Positions 49,081 to 57,120 of a stretch of DNA of 64,000 bases are shown here, in pieces. The DNA is taken from assembly GCF_025264685.1 (NCBI RefSeq), contig NZ_CP073721.1:6155501-6219500 (forward strand), written 5' to 3'. This DNA is from Dactylosporangium roseum (GTDB taxonomy: Bacteria; Actinomycetota; Actinomycetes; Mycobacteriales; Micromonosporaceae). The first letter of the stretch is position 1. Each line of letters starts with the position of its first letter. The translations under genes and the position numbers were made by a program. The notes under the pieces were generated by a model, which saw only the letters and a list, made by a program, of their open reading frames with translations, had not been told where the DNA came from and did no database searches.

Positions 49081-49897
49081 GGCCGGCGGACGGGATGTCG
49101 GGGCGGGAGCCGCAGCGCACCTGGTGCCGCAGCCGGGCGAACTGGTGCGGGGCCAACTGCGCGACGATGGCGAACTCCTCGATCGACCCGAAGCCGCCGC
49201 GGGCCGTGCGCTCGGCGACGATCCGCTCGGCGCCGGCCAGGTCGAACTCGCCGAACCCGGCCAGCTCGGCCGCGGTGGCGGTGTTGACGTCGACCGGCCC
49301 GAACACCGGCGCCGCGCCCTCGCCCGGGAGACCGGACGTCGGGTCCGGGAAGCCGAACCCGACCGGCGTGCCCGGGGACGGAGACAGAGACGGGGACGGG
49401 GACCCCGGGAACCGGGACGAGGGCGCGGCCTGAACCGGACCGGGCGTGGCCGGAAACGCGGCCTGGGGCGACACGGGCACGGCCGGGGACGCTGACGGTG
49501 GCGGCGCGGCCTGAACCGGACCGAACGGGGCCGGGCCGAAACCCGCCGGAGCCGGCGGGAACGACGGGGGCGGCGCCAGCCGCCGGGCCGCCGCCAGCCG
49601 CTCCTCCTGCCAGCGCAGCCACCCCGGGTTCACGATCAGGGAGTGGATGACGCTCGCCAGCCAGAGCCCGAAGAACGTGAGCGCGAGGTTCCCGCTGGCC
49701 GGCGAGTCACGGTCCACCCGCTCAAAGGCGATGAACACGGCCCACGTCGCCAGCAGGTAGCCCAGGCCGCTCACCCACCACGCGGGGCGCCGGGCGCGCA
49801 GGCCGACGACGAGCAGGCCGAGGCCGCTCAGGCAGCCCAGGCCGAGCAGCGACAGCAGGACCCACCCGCTGCTCAGCAGTTTCCGGCTAAAGGACAT
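49064..49897 (-). CDS. Membrane protein with C-terminal helix-hairpin-helix domain
   Basis: 277 aa. Three hydrophobic segments occupy about 10-95 (WVLLSLLGLGCLSGLGLLVVGL, WVSGLGYLLATWAVFIAF, LALTFFGLWLASVIHSLIV). A 100-residue Pro/Ser/Ala/Gly linker follows. The C-terminal ComEA-like helix-hairpin-helix is VDVNTATAAELAGFGEFDLAGAERIVAERTARGGFGSIEEF. Such domains bind DNA or act as protein contacts. Its start overlaps the DUF2997 gene and its end overlaps the radical-SAM gene. Confidence 0.75.
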   Translation of the reverse strand: MSFSRKLLSSGWVLLSLLGLGCLSGLGLLVVGLRARRPAWWVSGLGYLLATWAVFIAFERVDRDSPASGNLALTFFGLWLASVIHSLIVNPGWLRWQEERLAAARRLAPPPSFPPAPAGFGPAPFGPVQAAPPPSASPAVPVSPQAAFPATPGPVQAAPSSRFPGSPSPSLSPSPGTPVGFGFPDPTSGLPGEGAAPVFGPVDVNTATAAELAGFGEFDLAGAERIVAERTARGGFGSIEEFAIVAQLAPHQFARLRHQVRCGSRPDIPSAGRVLDF

Positions 49898-50099
49898 CGT
49901 GGTCTTCCTGTCTGGCGCGGTGGGTGGCGGTCGTGGTGCCGCTCGCGGTGTAGTCGGCCGTGAAGGCGCTCCGCACGGCCCGGGCCTCCAGCAGGTCCTC
50001 CAGCACGGTGACGTAGTCGAGGCAGGCCGAACCGGGGATGCCCAGTGTCTCCGCGGTCACGGTGCCGTCCGCGGCGACGGTCACGACGATACGTTTCAC
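49887..50099 (-). CDS. DUF2997-like small protein
   Basis: 70 aa. MKRIVVTVAADGTVTAETLGIPGSACLDYVTVLEDLL matches the pattern of DUF2997 proteins, which open with a beta hairpin and carry a conserved C-L-D before a helix. The assignment is from recollection. No function is established. Its ATG overlaps the DUF1257 stop (ATGA) and its stop overlaps the helix-hairpin-helix gene, so expression is locked to its neighbours. Confidence 0.72.
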   Translation of the reverse strand: MKRIVVTVAADGTVTAETLGIPGSACLDYVTVLEDLLEARAVRSAFTADYTASGTTTATHRARQEDHDVL

Positions 50100-50536
50100 G
50101 CGTGCTCCACGGCGAACACCAGCCGCACCGCCGCGTCCGGGGTCACGGTGCGCGACTCGAGCCGCAGGCCGGCCGCCGGGGCCCGCTCCTGCAGCCGGGC
50201 GAGGACCGCCTGCTGCACCTGACGGCCGTAGGCGGCGTCGACCGCTCGGACGATCTCCACCGCCCGGGGCTCGTCGACGTCACCGGTGAAATGGGCGGTC
50301 CAGATGCCCTCGCCGTCCCGGCCGAACCGGGTCCGCACACCGGCCCAGTCGGCCACCACGTCGTCGCCGTCGCGGGAGACCTCCGCCGCGCACGCGCGCA
50401 GCGCCTCGGCCAGCAGGGAGCTGTCGCGCATGCGGGTCTGCACCCGGCACACGGTCCTGGAGTCCGCGCCGACGGCGGCGGCCCGAGCCGAGACGGCCGC
50501 CACCGCCAAGGGGATCAGCAGCAGGGAGATGCTCAT
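50096..50536 (-). CDS. DUF1257 (Ycf35-like) protein with N-terminal membrane anchor
   Basis: 146 aa. An N-terminal hydrophobic helix (SISLLLIPLAVAAVSA) is followed by the domain: MRDSSLLAEALRACAAEV, DVVADWAGVRTRFGRDGEGIWTAHFTGD, DAAYGRQVQQAVLARLQERAPAAGLRLESRTVTPDAAVRLVF. The layout fits DUF1257, the family of plastid/cyanobacterial Ycf35, of unknown function; the membrane anchor differs from the soluble form. It starts 9 bases after the AAA+ gene and overlaps the DUF2997 gene. Confidence 0.7.
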   Translation of the reverse strand: MSISLLLIPLAVAAVSARAAAVGADSRTVCRVQTRMRDSSLLAEALRACAAEVSRDGDDVVADWAGVRTRFGRDGEGIWTAHFTGDVDEPRAVEIVRAVDAAYGRQVQQAVLARLQERAPAAGLRLESRTVTPDAAVRLVFAVEHA

Positions 50537-50545
50537 GCGGTACCC

Positions 50546-52165
50546 CTAGATCTCCAGTGTCCGGCCGTGGCGCGCGACGAACGGTACGGGAGCGGTCGGC
50601 GGCTCCTCGTCCGGATCCCAGTCCTCGGCCGCGGTCGCGGCGACCGCGCGGGTCTTCGCCCAGAGCCGGATGTCGTCGAGCTTCTCGGCCTGGGTCACGC
50701 TCAGCGGCACCATCGCGGTCACGGCCCGCACCAGGTCGTCCCGGCGCAGCGGGCGACGCTCCGAGAACGCGTCGAACAGCCCGGCGACGACCGCCTGCTC
50801 GATCTCGGCGCCGGAGTACCCGGCGGTCAGATCGCCGACCTCGCGCAGCAGCGCGTCGTCCAGGGCGAGCCCGCCGGCGACCGCGGGCTTGCGGAGCCGG
50901 CGGCTCAGGTGGACGTTCCAGATCGAGGTGCGCTCGGCGCGGGTGGGCAGGTCGACGAAGAAGATCTCGTCGAAGCGGCCCTTGCGCAGCAGTTCCGGCG
51001 GCAGCCGCTCGATGTCGTTGGCGGTGGCGATGACGAAGACCGGCCTGGTCTTCTCCTGCATCCAGGTGAGGAACGTGCCGAAGACGCGCGACGACGTGCC
51101 GCTGTCGTTGCCGGTACCGCTGGAGAAGCCCTTCTCGATCTCGTCGACCCACAGGACGCAGGGCGAGGTGGCCTCGGCCGTGCGGATCGCGGCGCGCATG
51201 TTGTGCTCGCTGGAGCCGATGAGCCCGGAGAAGACCCGGCCGATGTCCAGCTTGAGCAGCGGCAGCCCCCACGCGGCGGCGACCGCCTTCGCGGTCAGCG
51301 ACTTGCCGCAGCCGGGCACGCCGGTGATGAGCACGCCCTTGGGCGCCGGCAGGCCGTAGTCGGCGGCGGCCGCGAGCCACGAATTGTCCCGCTTGGCGAG
51401 CCACCGCTTGAGGTTCTCCAGGCCGCCGACGTCGGCGAGGCGCACATCGGCGTCGACGAACTCCAGCAGGCCCGACTTGCGGACGGTCTGGCGCTTCTCC
51501 TCGTGCACGACGCCGAGGTCGTCGACGTCGAGGATGCCGTCGTTGACCATCGCGCGGGCGAAGGCGTTCTCCGCCTCGTGGAGCGTGAGCCCGACGGCGG
51601 CCTTGGCGAACTTCTCGCGGCCGACCGCGTCGAGGTCGATGCGGATCCGGCCGCTCGCCGCGTTGCTCGCGATCATCGACTCCAGCACGCCGCGGATCTC
51701 CGCCTCGGTCGGCAGCGGGAAGTCGACGATGGTCACGTCCTTGTCGAGGTCGGGCGGAATGCGCAGCATCGGCGCGACGACGACGAGGGTGCGCGGCACG
51801 GTGCCGCTCTTGAAGGCGGTGGCGATGTCCCGCAGCCGCCGCACGACGGTGGGCAGGGCGGGGATGTCACCGCCGAGCGAGTTGTGCAGGTCGCGGAAGA
51901 CGAAGAGGCCGGGCTCCTGGAGGCGCAGGACCGCGTCGAGGGCGTTGTCGGGCTCCATGGTGTGCTGGCGGGCCGCCCCGTCGGGCTGCAGCAGCCCGGT
52001 CGTCGCCGACCAGGTCCACACCGGCCGCGGGGTGCGGATGAGCGCCGCGTCACCGGCGACGGCGGCGAGCTCGGCGAGCACCCGGTGCTCCTCGAAAGAC
52101 TCCACGTAGAGGACCGGGAACCTGGCCTTCAAGAGCTGGGCCAGGTCGTTGCGAAAACCGGTCAC
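50546..52165 (-). CDS. AAA+ ATPase, Ycf46-like
   Basis: 539 aa. The N-terminal 235 residues hold a second, degenerate ATPase-like fold (PVLYVESFEEHRVLAELAAV, GLFVFRDLHNSL, TLVVVAP), as in Ycf46. The AAA+ core has Walker A GVPGCGKS (282-289), Walker B VLWVDEIEKG and the sensor region VIATAND, then RKGRFDEIFFV. GTG 52165 is preferred: GGAGG lies 4 bases before it and the VTGFRNDL start is natural; ATG 52213 sits 6 bases after a -10. It heads the five-gene operon and is probably its motor or remodeller. Confidence 0.85.
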   Translation of the reverse strand: MTGFRNDLAQLLKARFPVLYVESFEEHRVLAELAAVAGDAALIRTPRPVWTWSATTGLLQPDGAARQHTMEPDNALDAVLRLQEPGLFVFRDLHNSLGGDIPALPTVVRRLRDIATAFKSGTVPRTLVVVAPMLRIPPDLDKDVTIVDFPLPTEAEIRGVLESMIASNAASGRIRIDLDAVGREKFAKAAVGLTLHEAENAFARAMVNDGILDVDDLGVVHEEKRQTVRKSGLLEFVDADVRLADVGGLENLKRWLAKRDNSWLAAAADYGLPAPKGVLITGVPGCGKSLTAKAVAAAWGLPLLKLDIGRVFSGLIGSSEHNMRAAIRTAEATSPCVLWVDEIEKGFSSGTGNDSGTSSRVFGTFLTWMQEKTRPVFVIATANDIERLPPELLRKGRFDEIFFVDLPTRAERTSIWNVHLSRRLRKPAVAGGLALDDALLREVGDLTAGYSGAEIEQAVVAGLFDAFSERRPLRRDDLVRAVTAMVPLSVTQAEKLDDIRLWAKTRAVAATAAEDWDPDEEPPTAPVPFVARHGRTLEI

Positions 52166-52219
52166 GCGTCCTCCGCTCCGCCCCGGGCCGCCTGACCTCC
52201 AGGCTGCGCCCATGGCCCT

Positions 52220-52225
52220 ACCCTA
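52220..52225 (-). promoter_or_regulatory. -10 element TAGGGT of the Ycf46-like operon
   Basis: Transcription would start near 52213, giving a leader of about 48 bases before GTG 52165. The hexamer also reads TACCCT on the other strand. Confidence 0.45.
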
Positions 52226-52239
52226 AGATCACTCGCCGG

Positions 52240-52371
52240 TCAGCGAAGTCCGGTGCTTGTCGCGAGTCCTGTCAGGAAGGCGGCACCGGCGAGGGCCGTC
52301 ATCGCCCATGCCGGGAGCCGGTCGTGCGCGGCCACGGCGGTCAGGATCAGGGCCGTGAGCAGGGCGATCAC
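52240..52371 (-). CDS. Small hydrophobic membrane protein (43 aa)
   Basis: Two predicted helices: IALLTALILTAVAAHD and AWAMTALAGAAFLTGLAT. GTG 52371 follows the VanY-like gene by 56 bases on the same strand. TACAGT lies about 20 bases upstream. Too short to assign and may not be translated. Confidence 0.4.
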   Translation of the reverse strand: MIALLTALILTAVAAHDRLPAWAMTALAGAAFLTGLATSTGLR

Positions 52372-52427
52372 CCGCCACCGGTTGCCATCCGGCGACTGTA
52401 GCGGGTCCGTCAGGAGGGCGGATCCGC

Positions 52428-52982
52428 TCAGCGGTACTTCCAGTGCCAGGGCTCCCGCGGCGTGTCCTCGACGAAGCCGAAGCGCCCGGCGTTGGCGCGC
52501 ATCCAGGACTGGGCCTCGGCGTCGAGGTCGAGGTCGACGGCCCGGCCCCAGCCGTGGTCGCTGGTCCCCGGCTTGGCGGCCAGGCCGCCCTGCGAGTAGA
52601 GGCCCTTGCGGCGGGCCAGGTCGACCTGCTCGGCGTACGAGCGGTAGGAGTCGGTGATGCCGATCGTCACGCCGTCGGCCCGGGCGGCCCGCATGAGCGC
52701 ATCCAGCGACGCGGCCGCGGGCGCCCACAGCCGGTGGCCGGTGTCGCCGACCCGTTGGAGGGCCGACTCGGGGATCCGGCCGTTGCCGTAGCGGGCCAGG
52801 TCGGCCGGCATCCCCTCGGGCGTGCGGAGGGCCCGGCCCGCCTCGGTGACCGCGGTCGCGAAGGAGGCCGCGCTCACGGAGGAGGCCGCGCTCACGGAGG
52901 TGTTCGCCGGCGGCGGGTGGAAGGCGGCGATCTGGGTGCGGATCTCGGCCACCCGGGTGGCGATGCTGGCGACGCCTTCCAC
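52428..52982 (-). CDS. VanY-like D-alanyl-D-alanine carboxypeptidase (M15B)
   Basis: 184 aa from GTG 52982. The zinc site is S-D-H-G-W-G-R-A-V-D with His and Asp ligands, and the third His is in EPWHWKYR at the C-terminus. SYRSYAEQVDLARRKG is also a family mark. There is no signal peptide in the chosen frame, which is odd for a wall enzyme; a longer start (GTG 53000) adds nothing membrane-like. An 18-base direct repeat near 52860 encodes S-V-S-A-A-S twice in the N-terminal linker. Confidence 0.82.
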   Translation of the reverse strand: MEGVASIATRVAEIRTQIAAFHPPPANTSVSAASSVSAASFATAVTEAGRALRTPEGMPADLARYGNGRIPESALQRVGDTGHRLWAPAAASLDALMRAARADGVTIGITDSYRSYAEQVDLARRKGLYSQGGLAAKPGTSDHGWGRAVDLDLDAEAQSWMRANAGRFGFVEDTPREPWHWKYR

Positions 52983-53106
52983 GCCGCCACCATCGGCCAC
53001 CCGGACGGCAACCTGAGGGATCCGTTCGCCGGTCCCGCAGGCGATTCGGCATGACCGCCACGGCGATCGAGCCGGACCGCGCCGCGCGGACGGCGAACGG
53101 ATGTCG

Positions 53107-53811
53107 TCAGGAGGTCCGAGCCGCTGCCCGGCGGTAGGCGAGCAGGCCCACCACCAGGCCGGCCAGGCCCAGTACCAGGCCGGCGACGCCCAGGCCGACG
53201 GCGGCGCCGGTGCCGTCACCGCCGTCGTCGGGCGCGGCGCCGGCGGGAGCGGCCGGCGCGCCGCTCGCGGCGGCCTTCGGGGTCAGCTTGAGCGTCGGGG
53301 CCGGGTGCTCGGCCTCGGCGCCGGCGGCGGGCTCGTCGATCCAGCGGACGGTCTCGCCGCTGGAGTACGTCTGGAGGGCCTTGAAGACGAACTGGTCGGT
53401 TTGCGGCAGTGGGCCCATCGACACGTCGAACTCCTGGAACTGGTGCGGCTTGATCGCCGAGCCGGCGTCCGCGGTCCAGGTGATCTTGGAGACCACCTCG
53501 ACGAGCTCACCGTCCGCGGTCTTGATCGGAGTCGCGAGCTTGATGCTCTCGCTCACCGCGGTCCAGCCCTGGATCGGCTTCAGCGAGACCGACGCGACGG
53601 GCTTGTCGGTCGGCAGCGCGATCTCCAGCTTCACCGTGCTGGCGTCGTCGCGCTCGTTCGGCACGCGGAACGTCACCTTCGTGTATCCGCCCTGCGTGGC
53701 GGTGCTCGGGTTGACGGTCACGTGCGCGGAGGCGACGGCGGGGAAGGCGAGTGCCGCGGCGACGGCCGCGGCGACGGCGACACCCGCGCGGACCACGTGG
53801 GCCAGGCGCAT
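53107..53811 (-). CDS. ycnI: YcnI-family copper-binding membrane protein
   Basis: 234 aa. The signal peptide ends A-S-A, exposing His30 (HVTVNPSTATQGGYTKVTFRVPNE) as mature N-terminus, the copper-binding residue of this DUF1775 family. The Ig-like domain runs to about 160, a Pro/Ala linker follows, then a C-terminal membrane helix (VGLGVAGLVLGLAGLVVGLLAY). ATG 53811 has GAGAGGA upstream; residues before it are not coding. It lies 79 bases after the VKOR gene on the same strand. Confidence 0.9.
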   Translation of the reverse strand: MRLAHVVRAGVAVAAAVAAALAFPAVASAHVTVNPSTATQGGYTKVTFRVPNERDDASTVKLEIALPTDKPVASVSLKPIQGWTAVSESIKLATPIKTADGELVEVVSKITWTADAGSAIKPHQFQEFDVSMGPLPQTDQFVFKALQTYSSGETVRWIDEPAAGAEAEHPAPTLKLTPKAAASGAPAAPAGAAPDDGGDGTGAAVGLGVAGLVLGLAGLVVGLLAYRRAAARTS

Positions 53812-53890
53812 GCGTGTGGGGTCCTCTCTGGGAACGGCGGACGGAACGGTTCCGCGGGTAGTCGCCGGACCCCACCGAAAAGTTCCCGGG

Positions 53891-54388
53891 CTACCGCCGC
53901 AGATCACCCGGATCGGCGTAGGCGGTGCCGAGCGCCACCACGGCGAACAGCCCGACCGCCAGCACGTGGACCACCGTGCACCACAGGCAGATCGCGTCGA
54001 GGGTGAACAGTTCCGCGAACACCAGATAGAAGACGAAGAGGACGCCGACGGCGGCGAAGGCGAGCCGGCCCGTCCGGATCCCGGGCCGGCGTGACCGCCA
54101 GAGCGCCGGGAGTGACGCGACCAGCATGATCACGAAGTACACCAGGCCGAGCACCGCGACCGGGATGCCAAGGACCGCCGACTGCTCGCTCGTGGTGACC
54201 TTCACGCAGTTCAGCGTGCCGGTGTCGGGGCAGGCGAGGGTCGTCGCGGCGGTGAAGTGCTCGTAGGTGAGGTACCCCGAGACGGCCAGCCCGACGGCGG
54301 AGAGCACCAGCGAGACGACCGGCACCCAGGACTGGACGAGCCGCCGGTCGACCTCGGGAAGGCTGACCGCGCTACTTGAGGCTGACAT
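53891..54388 (-). CDS. Vitamin K epoxide reductase (VKOR) family protein
   Basis: 165 aa, four to five membrane helices. The active-site pair is Cys134-L-W-Cys137 and the loop cysteines are Cys53 and Cys61, the four needed for quinone-linked disulfide shuttling. It would re-oxidise a thioredoxin-fold partner, and the neighbouring 54372 product, which overlaps its start by 17 bases, is the obvious one. Confidence 0.92.
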   Translation of the reverse strand: MSASSSAVSLPEVDRRLVQSWVPVVSLVLSAVGLAVSGYLTYEHFTAATTLACPDTGTLNCVKVTTSEQSAVLGIPVAVLGLVYFVIMLVASLPALWRSRRPGIRTGRLAFAAVGVLFVFYLVFAELFTLDAICLWCTVVHVLAVGLFAVVALGTAYADPGDLRR

Positions 54389-55298
54389 TGGCGAACTCCC
54401 CCTGGAAGGCCGAGACGGCGGGGCTGGCGCAGACGTCTCCGGGCTGACCGTTGGTCAGCTTGCACAGCAACGCGGTCATCGCGTTCGCATTGGCGTCGAT
54501 CGTACGGCCGAGCTGGCTCTGCGGGTCGTTGACCGCGGAGGCGATCTGCTCGTGCGTCTTGCCCTGGAGCAACTGCGGGCTGTACGACGAGCCGGTCGCG
54601 ATCGCCTGGTTGGCGAAGTCGATGAACGGGATGGCACCGGCCGAGGTCGCGTCGACGTACGGCGGGGCGTTGTACTTCTGGAGGATCTGCTGCTGTTGCG
54701 GGGTCAGCGTGTCCAGCGGCGCGTAGGTGCCGCCCTTGCGCTTGTTGGTGGCCGTCTCGACGCCCTGGAAGGCGAGGTACTGGCTGGTGTACTTCGAGCC
54801 GTGGAACGACAGCGTCGGCGTGTCCGGGTAGACGTCGTCCGATGCCGACCGGCTCAGTGTCAGGCCCTCGAAGGTGCCGAACCTGGACAGTGCGATGATC
54901 ACCGGCCAGCGCTGCGAGGCGCAGAACGGGCAGTATTCCGCGCCGACGTAGAGGACCAGCGGCTTGCCGTCCTGGGCGAGCGCGGGCTGCCCGGTGATCA
55001 CCTTCGGCGGCACGGTGGTGTTCCCGCCGTCGACCGCGTCGAGCGTCGCCGCCGGCACCGTGGTGACGGCGGTGATCACCGCCGCGGCGGCCGGGCCCGA
55101 CGGCAGCGCCTGCGGTGCCGGCCCGCCGCCCGAGCCGGCGCCGCCCAGCTTCGCCACGACCATGACGGCGAAGGCCACGATCACGACCACGATCGCCGTG
55201 GTGGCCTGCCGCATGCGGCCCCGCCGGGCCGTGGCCCGCTCCTGGATCATCCGCATGCGCCGCGCGTAGTCGCGCGAGTCACGCTGTCGTTTCGACAC
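54372..55298 (-). CDS. Membrane-anchored thioredoxin-fold (DUF929/DsbA-like) protein
   Basis: 308 aa. A basic N-terminus (KRQRDSRDYARRMRMIQERATARRGRMR) precedes one membrane helix (ATTAIVVVIVAFAVMVVA), with the domain outside the cell. The redox motif is Cys123-P-F-Cys126 in LYVGAEYCPFCASQRWP. The length and PFIDF and LLCKL stretches match DUF929 proteins. GGAGG lies 8 bases before GTG 55298. Coupled to VKOR, it should introduce disulfides in exported proteins. Confidence 0.87.
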   Translation of the reverse strand: MSKRQRDSRDYARRMRMIQERATARRGRMRQATTAIVVVIVAFAVMVVAKLGGAGSGGGPAPQALPSGPAAAAVITAVTTVPAATLDAVDGGNTTVPPKVITGQPALAQDGKPLVLYVGAEYCPFCASQRWPVIIALSRFGTFEGLTLSRSASDDVYPDTPTLSFHGSKYTSQYLAFQGVETATNKRKGGTYAPLDTLTPQQQQILQKYNAPPYVDATSAGAIPFIDFANQAIATGSSYSPQLLQGKTHEQIASAVNDPQSQLGRTIDANANAMTALLCKLTNGQPGDVCASPAVSAFQGEFANVSLK

Positions 55299-55551
55299 CC
55301 GGCCGCCCTCCGTCTGGTCTCGGACATCGGTTAGACGCCGGCGACCCGGCACAAGTTCCCCGAACCGGCCGCGGATCACCCGCCGATGCCAGACTCCCGG
55401 GTCCTAACACCGTTCGCCCGGGCCTAAGGTCCCGTCCCGGAGGGGCCGGACGCCATCCGATCGTAGATCTTGCGCAACGCTGCGTAGGCGGGCAATGTGC
55501 AATTCGGCACCTCGCACATCGTCGAGCCCGGATGCGAAAGGCGATTCCAGC

Positions 55552-56376
55552 ATGCAGAGACGACACCTGCTCGCGGCCGCCGGTGGCGCCGTCGCGGGCG
55601 CGACCGGCCTGGCGGGCACCGCCGCGGCCGGCCCGGCCGGCGGCGAGACGCTGCAGCCCGGCAGGACCCGGCTGATCAGCCTCTCCCACGTCAACGACCC
55701 CGCGACGACCAACGTCTATCCGGGCGACCCGCCCTTCGAGCTCGAGGTCATCGCCACGATCGAGAACGAGGGGTACTACCTGCAGTACGTCCGGGAGGGC
55801 GAGGCGACCGGCACGCACTGGGGCGCGCCGGGCCACTTCAACGCGGGCGAGCCGCTCGCCGACGACCTCGACCCGAACGACCTCTTCCTGCCCGCGGTGA
55901 AGATCGACGTGCGGGACAAGTGCGCGCGCAACGCCGACTACGCGCTGACGATCGACGACGTGCGGCAGTGGGAGCGGCGGCACGGGCGCATCCCGGACGA
56001 GTCCATGATCATCATGTGGACCGGCTGGGAGTACAAGTGGGGAACCCCGGCCTTCCCGAACCTCGACGCCGGCGGGGTGCTCCACCAGCCGGGGTTCGCC
56101 CCCGAGACCGTCCAGTGGTTCATCGACACCGGCCGGATCGGCCGCAACGGCGGCACCGGCATCGACACGTTCGGCCCCGACCTCGGCACCGACCCGCAGT
56201 TCCGCGCCTCGCTGCTGGTCTACCGCCGGCACCGGATCAGCCTGGAGATCCTCGCGAACCTCGCGCAATTCCCGGCGACCGGCGCCGCGGTGCTGTGCGG
56301 CGGCATGATCAACGCGAGAGGGTCCGGATCGACCGCCCTCGTCTACGGGGTGATCCCGCCGGGTGTGCGCGGGTGA
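55552..56376 (+). CDS. Tat-exported cyclase-family protein (kynurenine formamidase-like)
   Basis: 274 aa. A Tat signal (M-Q-R-R-H-L-L-A-A-A) ends near A-A-A-G-P. The cyclase motif G-T-H-W-G-A-P-G-H, resembling HxGTHxDxPxH, binds metal. GRTRLISLSHVNDPATTNVYPGDP and WTGWEYKWG, AAVLCGGMI are typical. The family hydrolyses amides and cyclises ring compounds; the exact substrate is unknown. ATG 55552 has AAAGG about 10 bases upstream. Confidence 0.82.
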   Translation: MQRRHLLAAAGGAVAGATGLAGTAAAGPAGGETLQPGRTRLISLSHVNDPATTNVYPGDPPFELEVIATIENEGYYLQYVREGEATGTHWGAPGHFNAGEPLADDLDPNDLFLPAVKIDVRDKCARNADYALTIDDVRQWERRHGRIPDESMIIMWTGWEYKWGTPAFPNLDAGGVLHQPGFAPETVQWFIDTGRIGRNGGTGIDTFGPDLGTDPQFRASLLVYRRHRISLEILANLAQFPATGAAVLCGGMINARGSGSTALVYGVIPPGVRG

Positions 56377-56464
56377 ACGACCCCGGGGCGGTGCCGCTTG
56401 GAGCACCGGCCCGATCGGCGCGGCACCCGGCCGCCGGCGGAGGCGCCGCTCACCGAGTGGAGCG

Positions 56465-57103
56465 TCACCGTCCGAGGACACAGTCCCCGCACGTGCCGCC
56501 GCCGGGGATCCGGTAGTACAGGCAGCAGTTCCGCCGGGTCAGCGCGCGGTTGCCGACCACGGCCATGCCGGCGAGCGGCGGTCGCTCCAGCAGCGCCGCC
56601 ACCATCGGCCAGCCGTCGGCCGGCAACTGCCCCGCGGCTCCGCCGAGCGCCGACGCCACGTTGCCCCACAACACCTGCCGCGAGAGCCGGAACCGCGCCC
56701 GGAAGACCTCCAGCAGCGGCGCGACCAGCCCCTCGATGCCGATCTCGAACAGCTTCGACGCGGGCGCCGCCGGCACCGGCCCGCACGCGACGGGCCAGGG
56801 ACCGCCCGGCACCGGCTTCCACCACAGATCCGCCGGCCGCGCCGCGCGCACCTCCCCGGCCAGCACCGCGTCCGCGAGCAGCGGCGACACGAGCCGCGCC
56901 GCCAGCCCGAGGAACGACACCGACGCGACCACCCGCTCCGGCACCACGTCGCCGTCGAGCCCGAACATGGTCAGCAGCGCCTGCCGGGCGACCGCCACCC
57001 GTTCCGCCGTCACGTCCGGATCGAGCAGGTCGGTGAACGGCCGCCAGCCCTCCCCCGGCGCGTAGGACTCCCAGACGAAGTACGGCCCCAGCGAGTCGGT
57101 CAT
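56465..57103 (-). CDS. FhuF-like ferric siderophore reductase (2Fe-2S)
   Basis: 212 aa. The C-terminus carries Cys193-Cys194 and Cys205-x-x-Cys208 (RNCCLYYRIPGGGTCGDCVL), the unusual 2Fe-2S cluster of FhuF proteins that release iron from siderophores. The body has the helical shell of the family. CAGAAT lies 6 bases before ATG 57103, so a leaderless start is possible. No siderophore genes are nearby. It is divergent from a TetR gene across a 17-base gap. Confidence 0.85.
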   Translation of the reverse strand: MTDSLGPYFVWESYAPGEGWRPFTDLLDPDVTAERVAVARQALLTMFGLDGDVVPERVVASVSFLGLAARLVSPLLADAVLAGEVRAARPADLWWKPVPGGPWPVACGPVPAAPASKLFEIGIEGLVAPLLEVFRARFRLSRQVLWGNVASALGGAAGQLPADGWPMVAALLERPPLAGMAVVGNRALTRRNCCLYYRIPGGGTCGDCVLGR

Positions 57104-57108
57104 GGCGC

Positions 57109-57115
57109 TATTCTG
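57109..57115. promoter_or_regulatory. Overlapping divergent -10 elements, FhuF/TetR
   Basis: TATTCT reads rightward 6 bases before TTG 57121. CAGAAT reads leftward 6 bases before ATG 57103. Both genes would be leaderless and share this short promoter. Confidence 0.45.
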
Positions 57116-57120
57116 GCTGC

